Assembly: GCA_951812925.1 (NCBI GenBank)
Contig: OX638372.1
Location: 49,317,722 to 49,381,721, forward strand
Reading direction: 5' to 3'
From: Calliopum simillimum
Lineage: Eukaryota; Arthropoda; Insecta; Diptera; Lauxaniidae
DNA length: 64,000 nt
The notes below the pieces were generated by a model. The model was not told the origin of the DNA. It searched no databases and was given only the letters and a program-made list of their open reading frames with translations. Positions 1 through 10,160 of this stretch are shown here, piece after piece. The stretch's first letter is position 1, and each line of letters starts with the position of its first letter. Both the position numbers and the translations under genes were made by a program.

Positions 1-55
1 CCTTCTCTGCGTTACAAACGGAAGGACAAAGTGAATATACCCTGGGTGTAGGGTA
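1..55 (+). mobile_element. 3' end of a mini-me/Helentron-like repeat (copy A, cut by the window edge)
   Basis: The first 55 bases match the 3' ends of the copies at 17451-18258 and 59499-60272 and, inverted, those at 20874 and 54303. The shared end reads CTGCGTTACAAACGGAAGG, then a spacer, ACCCTGGGTG and the terminal GTGTAGGGTA. The rest lies upstream of the window. Confidence 0.8.
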
Positions 56-129
56 TTAAAATGTCATTGAATTTAAATAGGGTGTTTATTATTAATTTCA
101 TAGAGTACAAAGTAATTTTTTTTTTAGTG

Positions 130-390
130 CAAAGCGCATGAAAATATTAATTGGGGAGTGGCCATACCACGAGTATGAGGCAAAAGTAGTGTAATAATAT
201 GAATTGGGTAACATTTTGTTAGAAATAACTAAAACTGTTTTTCTATTTTCACGAAAAATTTACTTGATGGTGCTGAATTGATGCCGTTATATTGGAAAAA
301 TGATACCGGTCAAATAATTGATTATTATGGCACATAATGTTTGACATTACTTTTTCGTAATGGGACTTATGCCCTTTAGTACGGGTTTCC
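130..390 (+). repeat. Diverged MITE, family M1 copy 1
   Basis: It aligns, with many substitutions, to the reverse complement of 17189-17450 and to the arm units of the foldback at 3706-5410. Shared landmarks in order are ATGAGGCAAAAG, a TTAC(C/T)TGATGG-type block, GACATTACTTTT and a GCCCTTT end. It is non-coding. Bases 391-740 contain only AT-rich sequence with nothing recognisable. Confidence 0.6.
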
Positions 391-773
391 ACGTTAAATC
401 TCTGTATTATTTTAGTTAATTTTTTCTTGAGTAAAACATTACATTTCAAAAAACAAATTGATGGCGTCTACTAAATGAAACGTTTTTCTATAAAGAAGAA
501 TTACTTTGCTTTCTTTTTGAAAATACTACTGCATGGTGCAATGTGGTATTTAGGCGGAAAAAAGATTTTTACCACCACAGAACTCCAAAAATCTAATAAT
601 GTAGTTTTATATAGAAATATTTTGCTAAAAAATTGTCATTAATAATTTTTCGAAAAAATCATATTTTTACTGCGAAAAAATGAGCCAAACTTACTTGAAG
701 TTTGTAGTTGTGAAACTGATTAACTTTCTCATGCAACTCAGTGGCGTATTTTTATAAATTATTTTTGTTACAG

Positions 774-1163
774 ACATTTGAAATCACTGGGGTCAAGGAA
801 GATCTCGTTAAAAGACTCTATGTGATAACTCAAATCTTGGCATCAGGCATGCCAATAAACCCGGTAAAGTTTGGTAAATATACAAAAACCATTGCGCAGT
901 TAAATGTGGAAAAAGGTAGCTGGTATGGCTTTTTAAGTGCACACAATTTTAAATTTTTGCAGAAGATGTTCAAATCACGTAACAAAGATTACAAAAGAAT
1001 AAAATTTAACCACACAAGAAAGTGCTCTGGGTCAGCGACAAATAAAGACGTTTTCCGTGCTCCTTTACACATTTCTGATCCTTATATATCCAGCATAAAG
1101 AAGCCTTCTGATACTGTTTCAAAAGAGCTTCTTGAAGATGTAAAGAGTCTTCTTAACATATAG
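774..1163 (+). pseudogene. 3' exon of a TE-like insect protein of unknown function
   Basis: An open frame runs from 741, but the better start is an exon boundary: a pyrimidine-rich TTTTTGTTACAG acceptor ends at 773, right before the conserved part. The ~129 residues contain the block SRNKDYKR followed by NHTRKCS, TNKD and SDPYISSIKKP, and end in DVKSLLNI. I recall this pattern from the C-termini of large uncharacterised, repeated proteins in insect genomes that behave like transposon genes; I cannot name the family. No upstream exon is recognisable in 55-740, so this looks like an orphan exon or a 5'-truncated copy, although this part is unbroken. An AATAAA lies at 1230-1235, 67 bp past the stop. 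A host gene with a distant 5' exon upstream of the window remains possible. Confidence 0.45.
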
Positions 1164-1229
1164 TAAATGTATCGTACATACACTGCATACGAGCTGATCT
1201 TTTATACTGAAAATTCATCTTGCTGCTCA

Positions 1230-1235
1230 AATAAA
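1230..1235 (+). terminator. Poly(A) signal AATAAA after the 774-1163 exon
   Basis: A canonical AATAAA lies 67 bp downstream of the stop codon, with a T/G-rich stretch just after it (TGTGGTTTTTTGG). Bases 1236-1507 hold nothing else recognisable. Confidence 0.45.
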
Positions 1236-1509
1236 TGTGGTTTTTTGGAAATGGTTCCTTTTCCACAGTAATTGATATGTTTTCATTTCTTCTGAAATAT
1301 CATGAGTCCTAAACAGTTACATTCTTATATAATTATAAATAACGTTTGCTCGAACTTTATCGCTGTTAACCTCTTCTTTAAACATTAACATTAACTGTCT
1401 CGAAAAGGCAAAATTTATTCAAAAATCTTCAACTGTTTCTTTGAAATTAAATTTTTTAACCATGTAATAATTTTATATCAATTAAGTATACATTTTTATA
1501 AAGGTCATA

Positions 1510-2998
1510 TCGACGCATGATACGAAAAGTAGGATGATTCAATTCTCCTACGAAAAGTAGGTTGTTTTATATTCTTGGACGAAAAGTAGGACGTTTCAAA
1601 CTTATTTGGACGAAAACTAGGTTGTTTCATTAAATATGACGAAAACTAGGTTTCTTCGAAGTTTTGTGTATAAAAGTAGGACGTTAAAGCTTTTATGTCG
1701 AAAAATAGGTTGTCTGAACATTTTGGACGAAAACTAGGACGTTTCGATGCCTTGCACGAAAACTAGGTTGACGTTGATTCTTGCAGCGCATTTTTGGCAA
1801 AAACTAGGGTGTTTCTTACTTTGTTACATTAATTTCCTAATGTAAATGAAATATTAATATCAGGTATCTTCTCTTCTTATACGAGATAAAATTGTATGTA
1901 CTTATGTACCTATGTACTTATGTATGTATTTTTGGAACGGGCAAAACTTTTTCTCGAAAACGGCTACAGCGATTTTAATGAAACTTCGGATAATGTTAGA
2001 CATTAGCAAACAATGAAGAATGAGTTAGGTTTGAACTCTGTAAATGCTCACCAGGGGGCGTGGCATCGCATTAAATTTTAAATTTGATATGGCCATAATT
2101 CGCAAACCATACAAGGTATTTGAATGAATTTTGGTGAGCGGGTATGGCTTAATAATACCTTGTAACAAACAAAAAGTGGGCGGGATCGAAAAAGTGCCAC
2201 GCCCACTTTTCAGCCCTTGGAAATTTTGATTCAATATTACTCGAAAACGACTCCAACAATTTTAATGAAAATTTAGGGGATGTTACTTATGCAAACTGGT
2301 ATTAATATGTGATGTGCCGTTATATTGGGAAAACTCGCTGAAGGGCGTGGCACCGCCCACAAAAATATAATGCGCTATAAAAAGGAAACTACTAAAGCAA
2401 TCTTTCTGAATTTAACTGTAGGGAGTCTACGTGCTATTAGGCACCTACGACCTGAAATTAGGCAAAATATCAAAAGTGCGCGTGGAACCTCCCATACAAG
2501 TAAAACACATTAATTGCTATTTCTCGCAAATGATACAACATATTCTGATGAAATTTTGTATGCGGATCTGGATCAAGAGTATCTAAAGCATAAGAAAAAA
2601 GAAGGCTTTGTTTAATAATTGCCACGCCCACTTTTTTTATCAAAATAAAAATTTTGGTTAATAACTCAGGCACAAAAAAAAAAAAAATGGAATGAACTGT
2701 TTAATTCTTATATGCAGTCTTATGTACTTTTTGACATAAACTAAAAGAAGCTCACAGGGAAGGTAAAATTCATTTAAATACATAAAATAAGTTAAGAAAT
2801 TTTTATACGCGCTTATGATATGATCCACCTTTTTTTTTTTGTCGTTCAATATGAAACATCCTATATTTCGTCTAAAAGTTCAACACAACCTACTTTTCGT
2901 AAAAAAGTTTGAAACGTCCTACTTTTCGTCCAAGAATATGAAACAACCTACTTTTCGTAGGAGAATTGAATCATCCTACTTTTCGTATCATGCGTCGA
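1510..2998. mobile_element. Foldback element with tandem-repeat inverted ends, TA target duplication
   Basis: The ends 1510-1603 and 2905-2998 are 94-bp inverted repeats with essentially one mismatch, starting TCGACGCATGATACG. TA lies on each side (1508-1509 and 2999-3000). The 5' arm continues to about 1810 as roughly ten imperfect 28-31 bp units, each carrying CGAAAA(G/C)TAGG; the 3' arm keeps only 4-5 units. The interior has no transposase frame. It holds two diverged blocks (around 1955 and 2243) with CTCGAAAACG and nearby GGGCGTGGC motifs. Inverted ends built of short tandem units resemble Drosophila FB elements, but the TA flank fits Tc1/mariner-type insertion, so this is probably a non-autonomous element. 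Confidence 0.8.
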
Positions 2999-3705
2999 TA
3001 TATTCATAATTGTTTGTATAACAGATTATAGATTTTTGAGACGACTTACCTCATTTCGTCCCATAGTGCGGCGTAGCAAGTGAGAAATGAATAAAAAGTA
3101 AATTGCCTACATTTTGGCGCACAGAATAAAAAGAGTTGTTTGTGGAATGCCAAGTGCTAAGCTGACTTGACTGACGAGTGCGAGTCAGACGGGCAGTTTG
3201 TGATGATTTTTTTTTTTTTTTGGATTGTAAAATTTATTATTTTTGGGTATAATTTGGATGCGTGGTACAGTTTTTTCTAAAGATAAACAAACGCTAAAAA
3301 TAATGCTCAAATTTCAGAAGTGTAATGAAAAGCTTCAAATTAGGTTTTAACTCTTAAATAGTATAATTTTCTTAGAAAACAAAGTCTTGTCACTATAAAT
3401 TCGATCAACGCTGGAACAAGGAACATAGTTTTTACCTTTAAAATTAAATTGTGGATTCTGATTTGTTAATGTTAATGTTGTTAATGTTCTTAAAGGCCCT
3501 TAACAAATTCGCTTGAGTATGCGTTAAATAATATTTTTTTTTTTTCATAATACAGTACAGAACATTTTTTGTAAGTAATTTACAAAAAAAAAAAACTTCT
3601 GTTAATCCTGTATGCGAAGAACTAAATATAGCCATTTACAGTCGAGTAAACATTTCTGCTTCAATAGACTTTGCGGTTATCATCAGTATGTATTAGCACA
3701 CCGAG
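2999..3705. other. Non-coding spacer
   Basis: AT-rich sequence with poly(T) runs and no gene, tRNA or clear repeat. Short open frames here have no protein-like composition. Confidence 0.6.
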
Positions 3706-5410
3706 CTTCAAGCATCGATAGGTATAAAAAAAGTGTCGACAAAAACCAAAGACAGGGATTTGTTCGTACGAGCCCACCGTTTCAGAATCCGTTGGAATTA
3801 AAATTCTAGCTGCTCATTTTTTTGAGTTATCGCAAAATGAGTTTTTGTGCTTTTTTTAACGAATTTAAGCGTATTTAGTAGGGTGGGCCGATTTGAAAAC
3901 TGATCTCGGCTACCCCCCTATATGAAAGTTCATTCGATTCTATGAATATGTGCCCAAGGAACTATACCTCTGCGTTCAATTTTAGTTCGGTGCATTTTTG
4001 ATCGAAAATTTTACCTTTTATTAATATTTTTTTATTTTCATACTAAATTTTAAAAATTTTTATAAAGACAAAAGTAATGTCATTATATGATTTGGCTGGT
4101 ATTCTGTCAGTAATCAATTAAATTGAGTTCTGTACACATAAAAAGTTCGCTTGATGGTGTGAAATTGATGCTATATATTTAAAAAAGTGATATGGGTCAA
4201 ATAGCCGATTATTATGACCGACTTTCAAAATAAACGATTCATATTTTTGGATGAAATTTTTCAAACAAAACACCAACCTAGGCTGAAAGTTCATTCAATT
4301 CTATGAATATTTGCCCAAGGAACCATACCTCTACGTTCAACTTTAGTTCGGCGCATTTTCGATTGAAAATTTTACCTTGTGTTTAATATTTATTTTTATG
4401 CTTAATTTTCAAAACTCCTATAGAGACAAAAGTAATATCATAATATGTTTTGGCTGGTATTCTGTCAGTAATTAATAAAATTGGGTTTTGTTTTTACGAG
4501 CACTTTACTTGATAGCATGAAATTGATTATAATTATTCCAAAAAATTATATCGGTCAAATTATATATATTTATTATAAACGATTCATATTTTTACATAGA
4601 TTTTTGGTATATTGTTCTGTAAAATTAAAAAAAGCGGCTAAGTTATTTCCTAAAACTGCCACTATATGTTGCCCTGGAAAAAAAAGAATGTCAGATTCGG
4701 CATCCTAGCATCCAGAAACACTTGGGTTGGTGTTTCGATTGAAAAAATCCATGTAAAAATATGAATTGTTTATAATAAATCGGTTATGTGACCGATATTA
4801 TTTTTTAGGATAAATATAATCAATTCCACGCTATCAAGTAAACTTTTTGTAAAAACAGAACCCAATTTCATTGATTACTGATAGAATACCAGCTAAAACA
4901 TATGATAATACTTTTGTCTCTATACGAATTTTGAAAATTAAGCATAAAAATAAATATTAAACGCAAGGTAAAATTTTCAATCGAAAATGCGCCGCACTAA
5001 AGTTGAACGAAGAGGTATGGTTCCTTGGGCAATTATTCATAGAATTGAATGACCTTTCAGCCTAGGTTGGTGTTTTGTTCAAAAAAATTTATCCAAAAAT
5101 ATGAATCGTTTATTTTGAAAGTCGATCATAATAATCGGCTATTTGACCCATATCACTTTTTTAAATATATAGCATCAATTCCACACCATCAAGTGAACTT
5201 TTTATGTGTACAGAACCCAATTTAATTGATTACTGACAGAATACCAGCCAAATCATATGATGACATTACTTTTGTCTTTATAAAAATTTTTAAAATTTAG
5301 TATGAAAATAAAAAAAATATTAATAAAAGGCAAAAACGGTGGGCTCGTACGAACAAATCCCTGTCTTTGGTTTTTGTCGACACTTTTTTTATACCTATCG
5401 ATGCTTGAAG
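3706..5410. mobile_element. Large foldback (near-palindromic) element with duplicated arm units
   Basis: The outer ends are inverted repeats of ~80 bp beginning CTTCAAGCATCGATAGGTAT (3706 onward, and the reverse complement ending at 5410). The 5' arm holds two diverged direct units of ~390 bp (about 3900-4281 and 4282-4600), each with CCAAGGAAC(T/C)ATACCTCT and GGCTGGTATTCTGTCAGTAA. The 3' arm (about 4745-5390) is the inverted copy. The unpaired centre is about 4616-4730. The 3' arm lacks the ~225 bp that lie at 3795-4017 in the 5' arm. No transposase frame is present, and I could not find a convincing target-site duplication. Confidence 0.75.
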
Positions 5411-5690
5411 TTCGTCCTAATTAGGAAAGTGACTTAAAATATACATACATATAAGGAAATACAAAATAGAAAATATAGGAGTATCGATTAGTGAATATTA
5501 ACATAAATTTACTCGAAAAGTAAAAATGTTAAAGTAATTAACAAAGTAATTTAAAGTAATTTCAAACGCAAATGCATACATATGAACTACTTACTTGATG
5601 GTTCCATAGAGTAAATTATGATTTCAGCCAGAAAAATGTATAAATTTTTACTTCATACGTTTGCTCAATATACAAATTTTATATCTCTTC
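5411..5690. other. Non-coding spacer
   Basis: AT-rich sequence with no recognisable feature. Confidence 0.5.
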
Positions 5691-5694
5691 ATCA

Positions 5695-5917
5695 TATAGG
5701 TCAGTAGTGTAGAGGTCTGACAAGTTTGTAATTATAAGTAAAAAAAATATGTTTAAATCCTAATGCGGTCAGCTCGTTTTTTTTTTTTTTTAATTTAACA
5801 ATATGGTGATTCGAAGATTTTGAATTTACTAAAACGGTAAGGTAGCTGTTTTTTTGCTGGGTAGTTATCACTATTTTGACTTGAAATTCTAGTAAAATTT
5901 ACTGATAATAAAGTAGT
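5695..5917 (+). repeat. tRNA-like SINE/MITE-type repeat (copy 1)
   Basis: The head resembles an RNA polymerase III internal promoter: an A-box-like TAGTGTAGAGG at 5705-5715 and a B-box-like GTTTAAATCC at 5751-5760, about 36 bp apart. The 3' part (about 5815-5915) matches the reverse complement of 20573-20680, including GACTTGAAATTCTAGTAAAA. Related tRNA-like heads occur inside the MITEs at 19003-19755 and 39857-40772. It is a repeat, not a functional tRNA: no cloverleaf with a clear anticodon arm is seen. Confidence 0.55.
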
Positions 5918-7316
5918 TTATTTGAAAAAAATATGCAAACAAAGCTGACTATTGAATTAACAAACATAAGTTTAAATATATCTGATTCAGTTTAAATTTT
6001 GTGAAAAATATTTATACACGTTTCTTTAGCAAGTCCTTTAAAATACAATTTATAACATTGAATTTGCTAATAGGACTTTAAGCGCATTCGAAAAGCAAGC
6101 TGTAGCCACAAAAAAAAAAAAAAATAAAAAATATGTTGGTCAAGGATATTGATTTTACTTTCCCGCACAACTGCTAACATTTTCCAAATTAAAAAATAAA
6201 TCTCAATGTCATTTCATACATTTGGTATAACGCAAAATATTATTCCACAATCGTGAGCTTAAAATTTCAAATCGCATTAAGAGAGTGAACAAAAGTCAAA
6301 AAAAGTGGCAAACTGTTGATACTCAAATAAACAAGGGTAAAATCCTTGGCATCATAGCAGTCATCCTCACACACAGCACACAAACACACAGCACTTAGAC
6401 GTAAATGGCGAACAGTGGCAATCGCACGCCCACATTTTAATTCATAAACAAATTTCTGTAAATCCTTAGATTTGCATTCTCTGAATATTTGAATAAAAAT
6501 TAACTGTATTAAAATGACAAAAGAAGGAAGCGGGAAAAATTATAGAAAACAACGACAATAGAAAATGAAGAAACAAAAAAAAAAAAAAAGTTTGCTACAT
6601 TAAAAAATCAAAGGGGACAAAATTTTTGCTAATTTTTTTGTTTTTCTTTTTCTTATATAATTTATCGCAATTCTTTTTGTTGTTATTTGTATTTTTAAGG
6701 AAATCAGTGCGTCATAATGTCACGTTTTATATTAAATCTGCGTTAGTGTTCTGGTTGCCAAACCCTTACAAGGCAAAAGAAAGGGAGCTCTACGCAGGAA
6801 GTTCTTAAAAAGTTAAAAAGTTGAAAATTTAAGGGAATGATCTAGAATACTTACATTATAAAGCTTGGCTTGCACTGGAAAAGTCCTGGGATTCAACAAG
6901 ATTGTGACATTAAATTTATTGCGGGATATATTCACTGGGCACAGAGATCACACGTTTTGATAATCTTGGACATCTTTATTTGGCGTTGTTTTAAAAGTTA
7001 GGTCTATACTAATAAACCATAAACAATTCAATACCTCATATTTGTGGATAAAAAGAACAACTATCTACTTATATTCGAATTAAAAAAAATAGTGCATTAT
7101 AAATTTTTTTTTAAAACAAAGATTGCATTTAAACCCAAAAATATAAATAATAAAAAAAAAAAATGTATACGCGTGCAACTCAGTACACATTAAGAAAGTG
7201 GAACTAATATTTGAAAAGTAGAGGTCGCATTTATCTAATAACACTCACTTTTCGACCAGTGTATGGTATTTATGTTCAGCAACTTCCTACCAAATTTCAT
7301 CAATATACTTAGCTTA
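5918..7316. other. Non-coding spacer
   Basis: AT-rich sequence with A/T homopolymer runs and a small CA-rich patch near 6370-6400. I see no gene, RNA or transposon ends. The 60-codon frame at 6626-6808 is Phe/Leu-rich, as expected from poly(T), and is not credible. Confidence 0.6.
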
Positions 7317-8551
7317 GCTTATGTTTCGGGAATAGAAAATAATAACAAAAAATTTTAATTGAAAATGGCTTTATTGTTTTTCAAAATATTCCCCTTGATG
7401 ATCAATACACTTTTGCATTCGTTCAAACCAATTGTCATAGCAGTTTTCCCATTACTCTTGAGACACATCCAAAACATGGTTTTTGAACGCTTCAACTGCT
7501 TCTTCGGCGCTTGTAAATCGTTGACCACGCAGTTTATCTTTGATGTTCGGGAACAAGAAGGTCTGTACAGAGGATGAGTCATCAATTCGATATTTTGACA
7601 GCTCAAAAATTCACCTGTTTTACGAGATGTGCGTGAACTCGCATTGTTATGATGGAGAATGATTCGCCTTCGGGGGTTGGTTTTACAAATTTCTCCGCAG
7701 ACTTCCGGCAAAAAAATGGTCATTTACCGTCCTACGTTGTTTAAGTGAAACAGTGGCCACATGACCTATTCGGCCGAAGAAACAGGCGACCATTTGCTTC
7801 GCTGTGCTTTTTCCACGATCAATTTTTGTTGGATTTAGCTTGTCTTGGAATACCCAAACGGTCGATTGCTGTATTGTTTCCGGCTCATACGCATATATCC
7901 ATGATTCGTCATCTGTCATGATCTTATACACGTTTTTTGAAGCACCACGGTCGAATTTTTTAATCATTTCCTTACACCAAACGATGCGAGCCTTTTTTTT
8001 TGAGCGATTGATAAATTATGGGGTTTCCAACGAGAACAAACATTTTTTACAACTAAAAGTCCATGCAAAATCGAATGTATTGGAGTGAAACTAATGTACA
8101 AAGATGCCTCTATCTCAAAATATGCCACATGATGATCTTTTATTATCAGTGCATGCACTGCATCGATGTTTTGTGGCACAACTACCGATTTTGGAACACT
8201 TTCACGGAATTCGTCGATGACCGAACTCCGACCAAAATTGAATTCACTATACCAACCATACACTGTGGTTTTTGATGGTGCTTTATCGCCACACAAAGAA
8301 CTGAGTTCATCGACACAATCTTGTTGACATAATCTTCGTCGAAAGTTGTGAAAATTAATCCAACGAAAACCTTTTCTTGAAATTTCCATTTTTTGGCCAA
8401 ATTGATTTTCTTAACTCACTGGAAACAAAACAAATAGCACTTGTCCATCAAAACGTTGTGAGTACGTTTATGCTAAAAAATGTTAAACTTTATTATGGTG
8501 TTGCCAGATTTTAGCTGTTGACATTAGTGTTGCCAGTTCCCGAAATATAAG
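7317..8551 (-). mobile_element. Decayed mariner element, full length with TIRs
   Basis: The ends carry matching inverted repeats built on CTTAT(G/A)TTTCGGGAA (left 7318-7332, right 8537-8551), each bordered by TA (7315-7316 and 8552-8553), as expected for Tc1/mariner insertion. The total of ~1.23 kb is the usual mariner size. It contains a broken transposase on the minus strand. Confidence 0.85.
7355..8389 (-). pseudogene. mariner transposase, frameshifted and inactive
   Basis: Three successive minus-strand frames reconstruct the order of a mariner transposase. 8389-7964 is the N-terminal helix-turn-helix region, with APSKTTVYGWYSEF. 7967-7683 holds the first catalytic acidic residue in DDESWIYAYEPET. 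7723-7355 carries IILHHNNASS and then decays. In the family the second acidic residue lies in HHDNA; here it is Asn. The third, normally in the SPD part of the PYSPDLAP motif, is missing because the sequence is deleted and shifts frame right after HPLYRPS. At least two frameshifts plus two lost catalytic residues mean no activity. A separate end fragment of the same family lies at 53761-53889. Confidence 0.9.
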
Positions 8552-9374
8552 TAGTGTTCCTCGTAGACTTAAAAATAACAATAAAATAAATAAAATTGAT
8601 TTTGGAACATGTGCAGCAATCTGTTAAGTAAACACACTAATAAAAAAAGCCTAAAAATATCATAAATATAATTTTGAAATTAAATTTATAAAAAATTTTG
8701 TACATTAATATATCAGCAAGAAATCTACATACATATGTTTGCCAAAATGCTTTTAAAAAATGCATATGAAACCTAATCAAGTGCTGCCATGCTTACCAGT
8801 TCCCTTACTAAGTAGTTTGAATGGTAAGCATGAATAAAAAAATTTAATGATTTTGTTGTTCAGCTTGCTTGGAAAATAAACGGTACAGGTATTTGGGACT
8901 TCTGTTGTTGCATAATGAATAATAGTTGATAACAGTAAGCAACTATTTTATATCTGGAAAACATCAGAAAGTAACGAGCAATACCATTTAAAAGGCAGAC
9001 TTGGCATTTTTTGGAAAGTAAATTAAGTGGACGCAAAATTATGGAATCGCCTATATAATCATTAAGTTGAGAGTAATAATTTGTACAAATTGTACCTTTT
9101 ATGTATTTAAGATTTGCAGCCAATTTCAACACCAACATAAATAACTAAATTAAACAGAAATATCTCATGTTATTTGACACTTTGCTGGAACAAACTTTTT
9201 TCTTTCAAATGAACTTCATGTTTGACGTCAGTGAAAAATGTTTTTGCATATTATTTGCAGTATTTCCTTAAAGAACGCCACTTGAAGTTTATTTATTTTT
9301 TTCTCCTTCAGTTTCGTTCTCTTGCGCTTAAGCATACCCAGCAGAAAATTTGCTCATCCAAGCATACTACTAAG
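8552..9374. other. Non-coding spacer
   Basis: AT-rich sequence. The 92-codon minus-strand frame at 8860-9138 has no recognisable motif and a composition expected by chance. Confidence 0.55.
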
Positions 9375-9559
9375 TATAATGGCTCTCCACAGTAAATTAA
9401 CTCTTATACTCTTATACTACATGTAATCTCTCATTAATATGTAAGGTATGTTAAGATCATGATCTTATTATTAAGGTAGCTTGTAAGAAAGAAGAGAATA
9501 AACAGATCAGTGTCGACTGATCGATTAAACATAACACATAGAGGGGTTATTTCATTATA
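9375..9559 (+). repeat. 5' LTR (185 bp)
   Basis: Identical to 15506-15690 except for one base. It begins TATAATGGC and ends TTCATTATA, giving 7-bp inverted termini. A poly(A) signal AATAAA lies at 9497-9502 (15628-15633 in the 3' copy). It is very short for this group, where LTRs of about 400-600 bp are usual. Confidence 0.95.
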
Positions 9560-9573
9560 TGGCGACCGTGACA
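9560..9573 (+). other. Primer binding site, tRNA-Arg type
   Basis: TGGCGACCGTGACA starts directly after the 5' LTR. It is the primer-site sequence I know from the 412/mdg1 group, where it pairs with the 3' end of a tRNA-Arg including the CCA tail. It primes minus-strand cDNA synthesis. Confidence 0.85.
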
Positions 9574-9969
9574 CTTCGAGAAAAATAATAAAACAACCTG
9601 TGTAGAAAAAATTATTGCAAAAAAAAATTAAGAATCATAAAAATCGATTTAAATGACGGAAAAAAAAAGACATACAGTTATATAAAAGTTCAATAATCAT
9701 GTGCTAAAAAAAACAATTGGAAAAACATTTTACAAAATTACAGCATATCAACATTTGTATGTTAAAATATATGCACATACAATGCTTAAATTGTGCCTGC
9801 TTGTAGCTTAACGTTGTTACCAACTCGTATTTGTCTACAAAAAATTACAATAAGACGAACGGTACCAGATTTGTAACGGGCTACACTGCAAGAAAAATTA
9901 CGTTACACTAAATATGTTATCACATTTCAACGAAAATTACATTACAACAAAAATTGCATTAAAAGAACT

Positions 9970-10089
9970 ATGCCGATATCAGCGAAAACGAATGAAGAAA
10001 AATACCACATGGTTTTGAATGCAGATGGTAAGGAGTACGGTAGAATCAGCGAGAAAGTTATTAAATTCAACTTTTCCAGTAATTCCTGA
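9970..10089 (+). CDS. Upstream ORF in the retrotransposon leader (39 residues)
   Basis: The ATG at 9970 opens a 39-codon frame ending in TGA at 10087-10089, 71 bp before the gag ATG and in another frame. The peptide (MPISAKTNEEKYHM and so on) has no recognised domain. A GGTAAGG donor-like site sits inside it at 10027-10033 and a TGTATTTTAG acceptor ends at 10148, so a leader intron (10028-10148) that removes its end is possible. It might dampen gag translation, or it may be chance. Confidence 0.3.
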   Translation: MPISAKTNEEKYHMVLNADGKEYGRISEKVIKFNFSSNS

Positions 10090-10160
10090 GCAGCGAGTAT
10101 ATTAAGTAACATATATTATTGAAATTTTTATAATAACATGTATTTTAGATTCTTTCCTCA

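Noticed and set aside
1523..1810. Regular ~28-bp repeats considered as a CRISPR-like array
   Set aside because: Units are imperfect, lack unique equal-length spacers, lie in a fly genome and form the inverted end of a foldback element.
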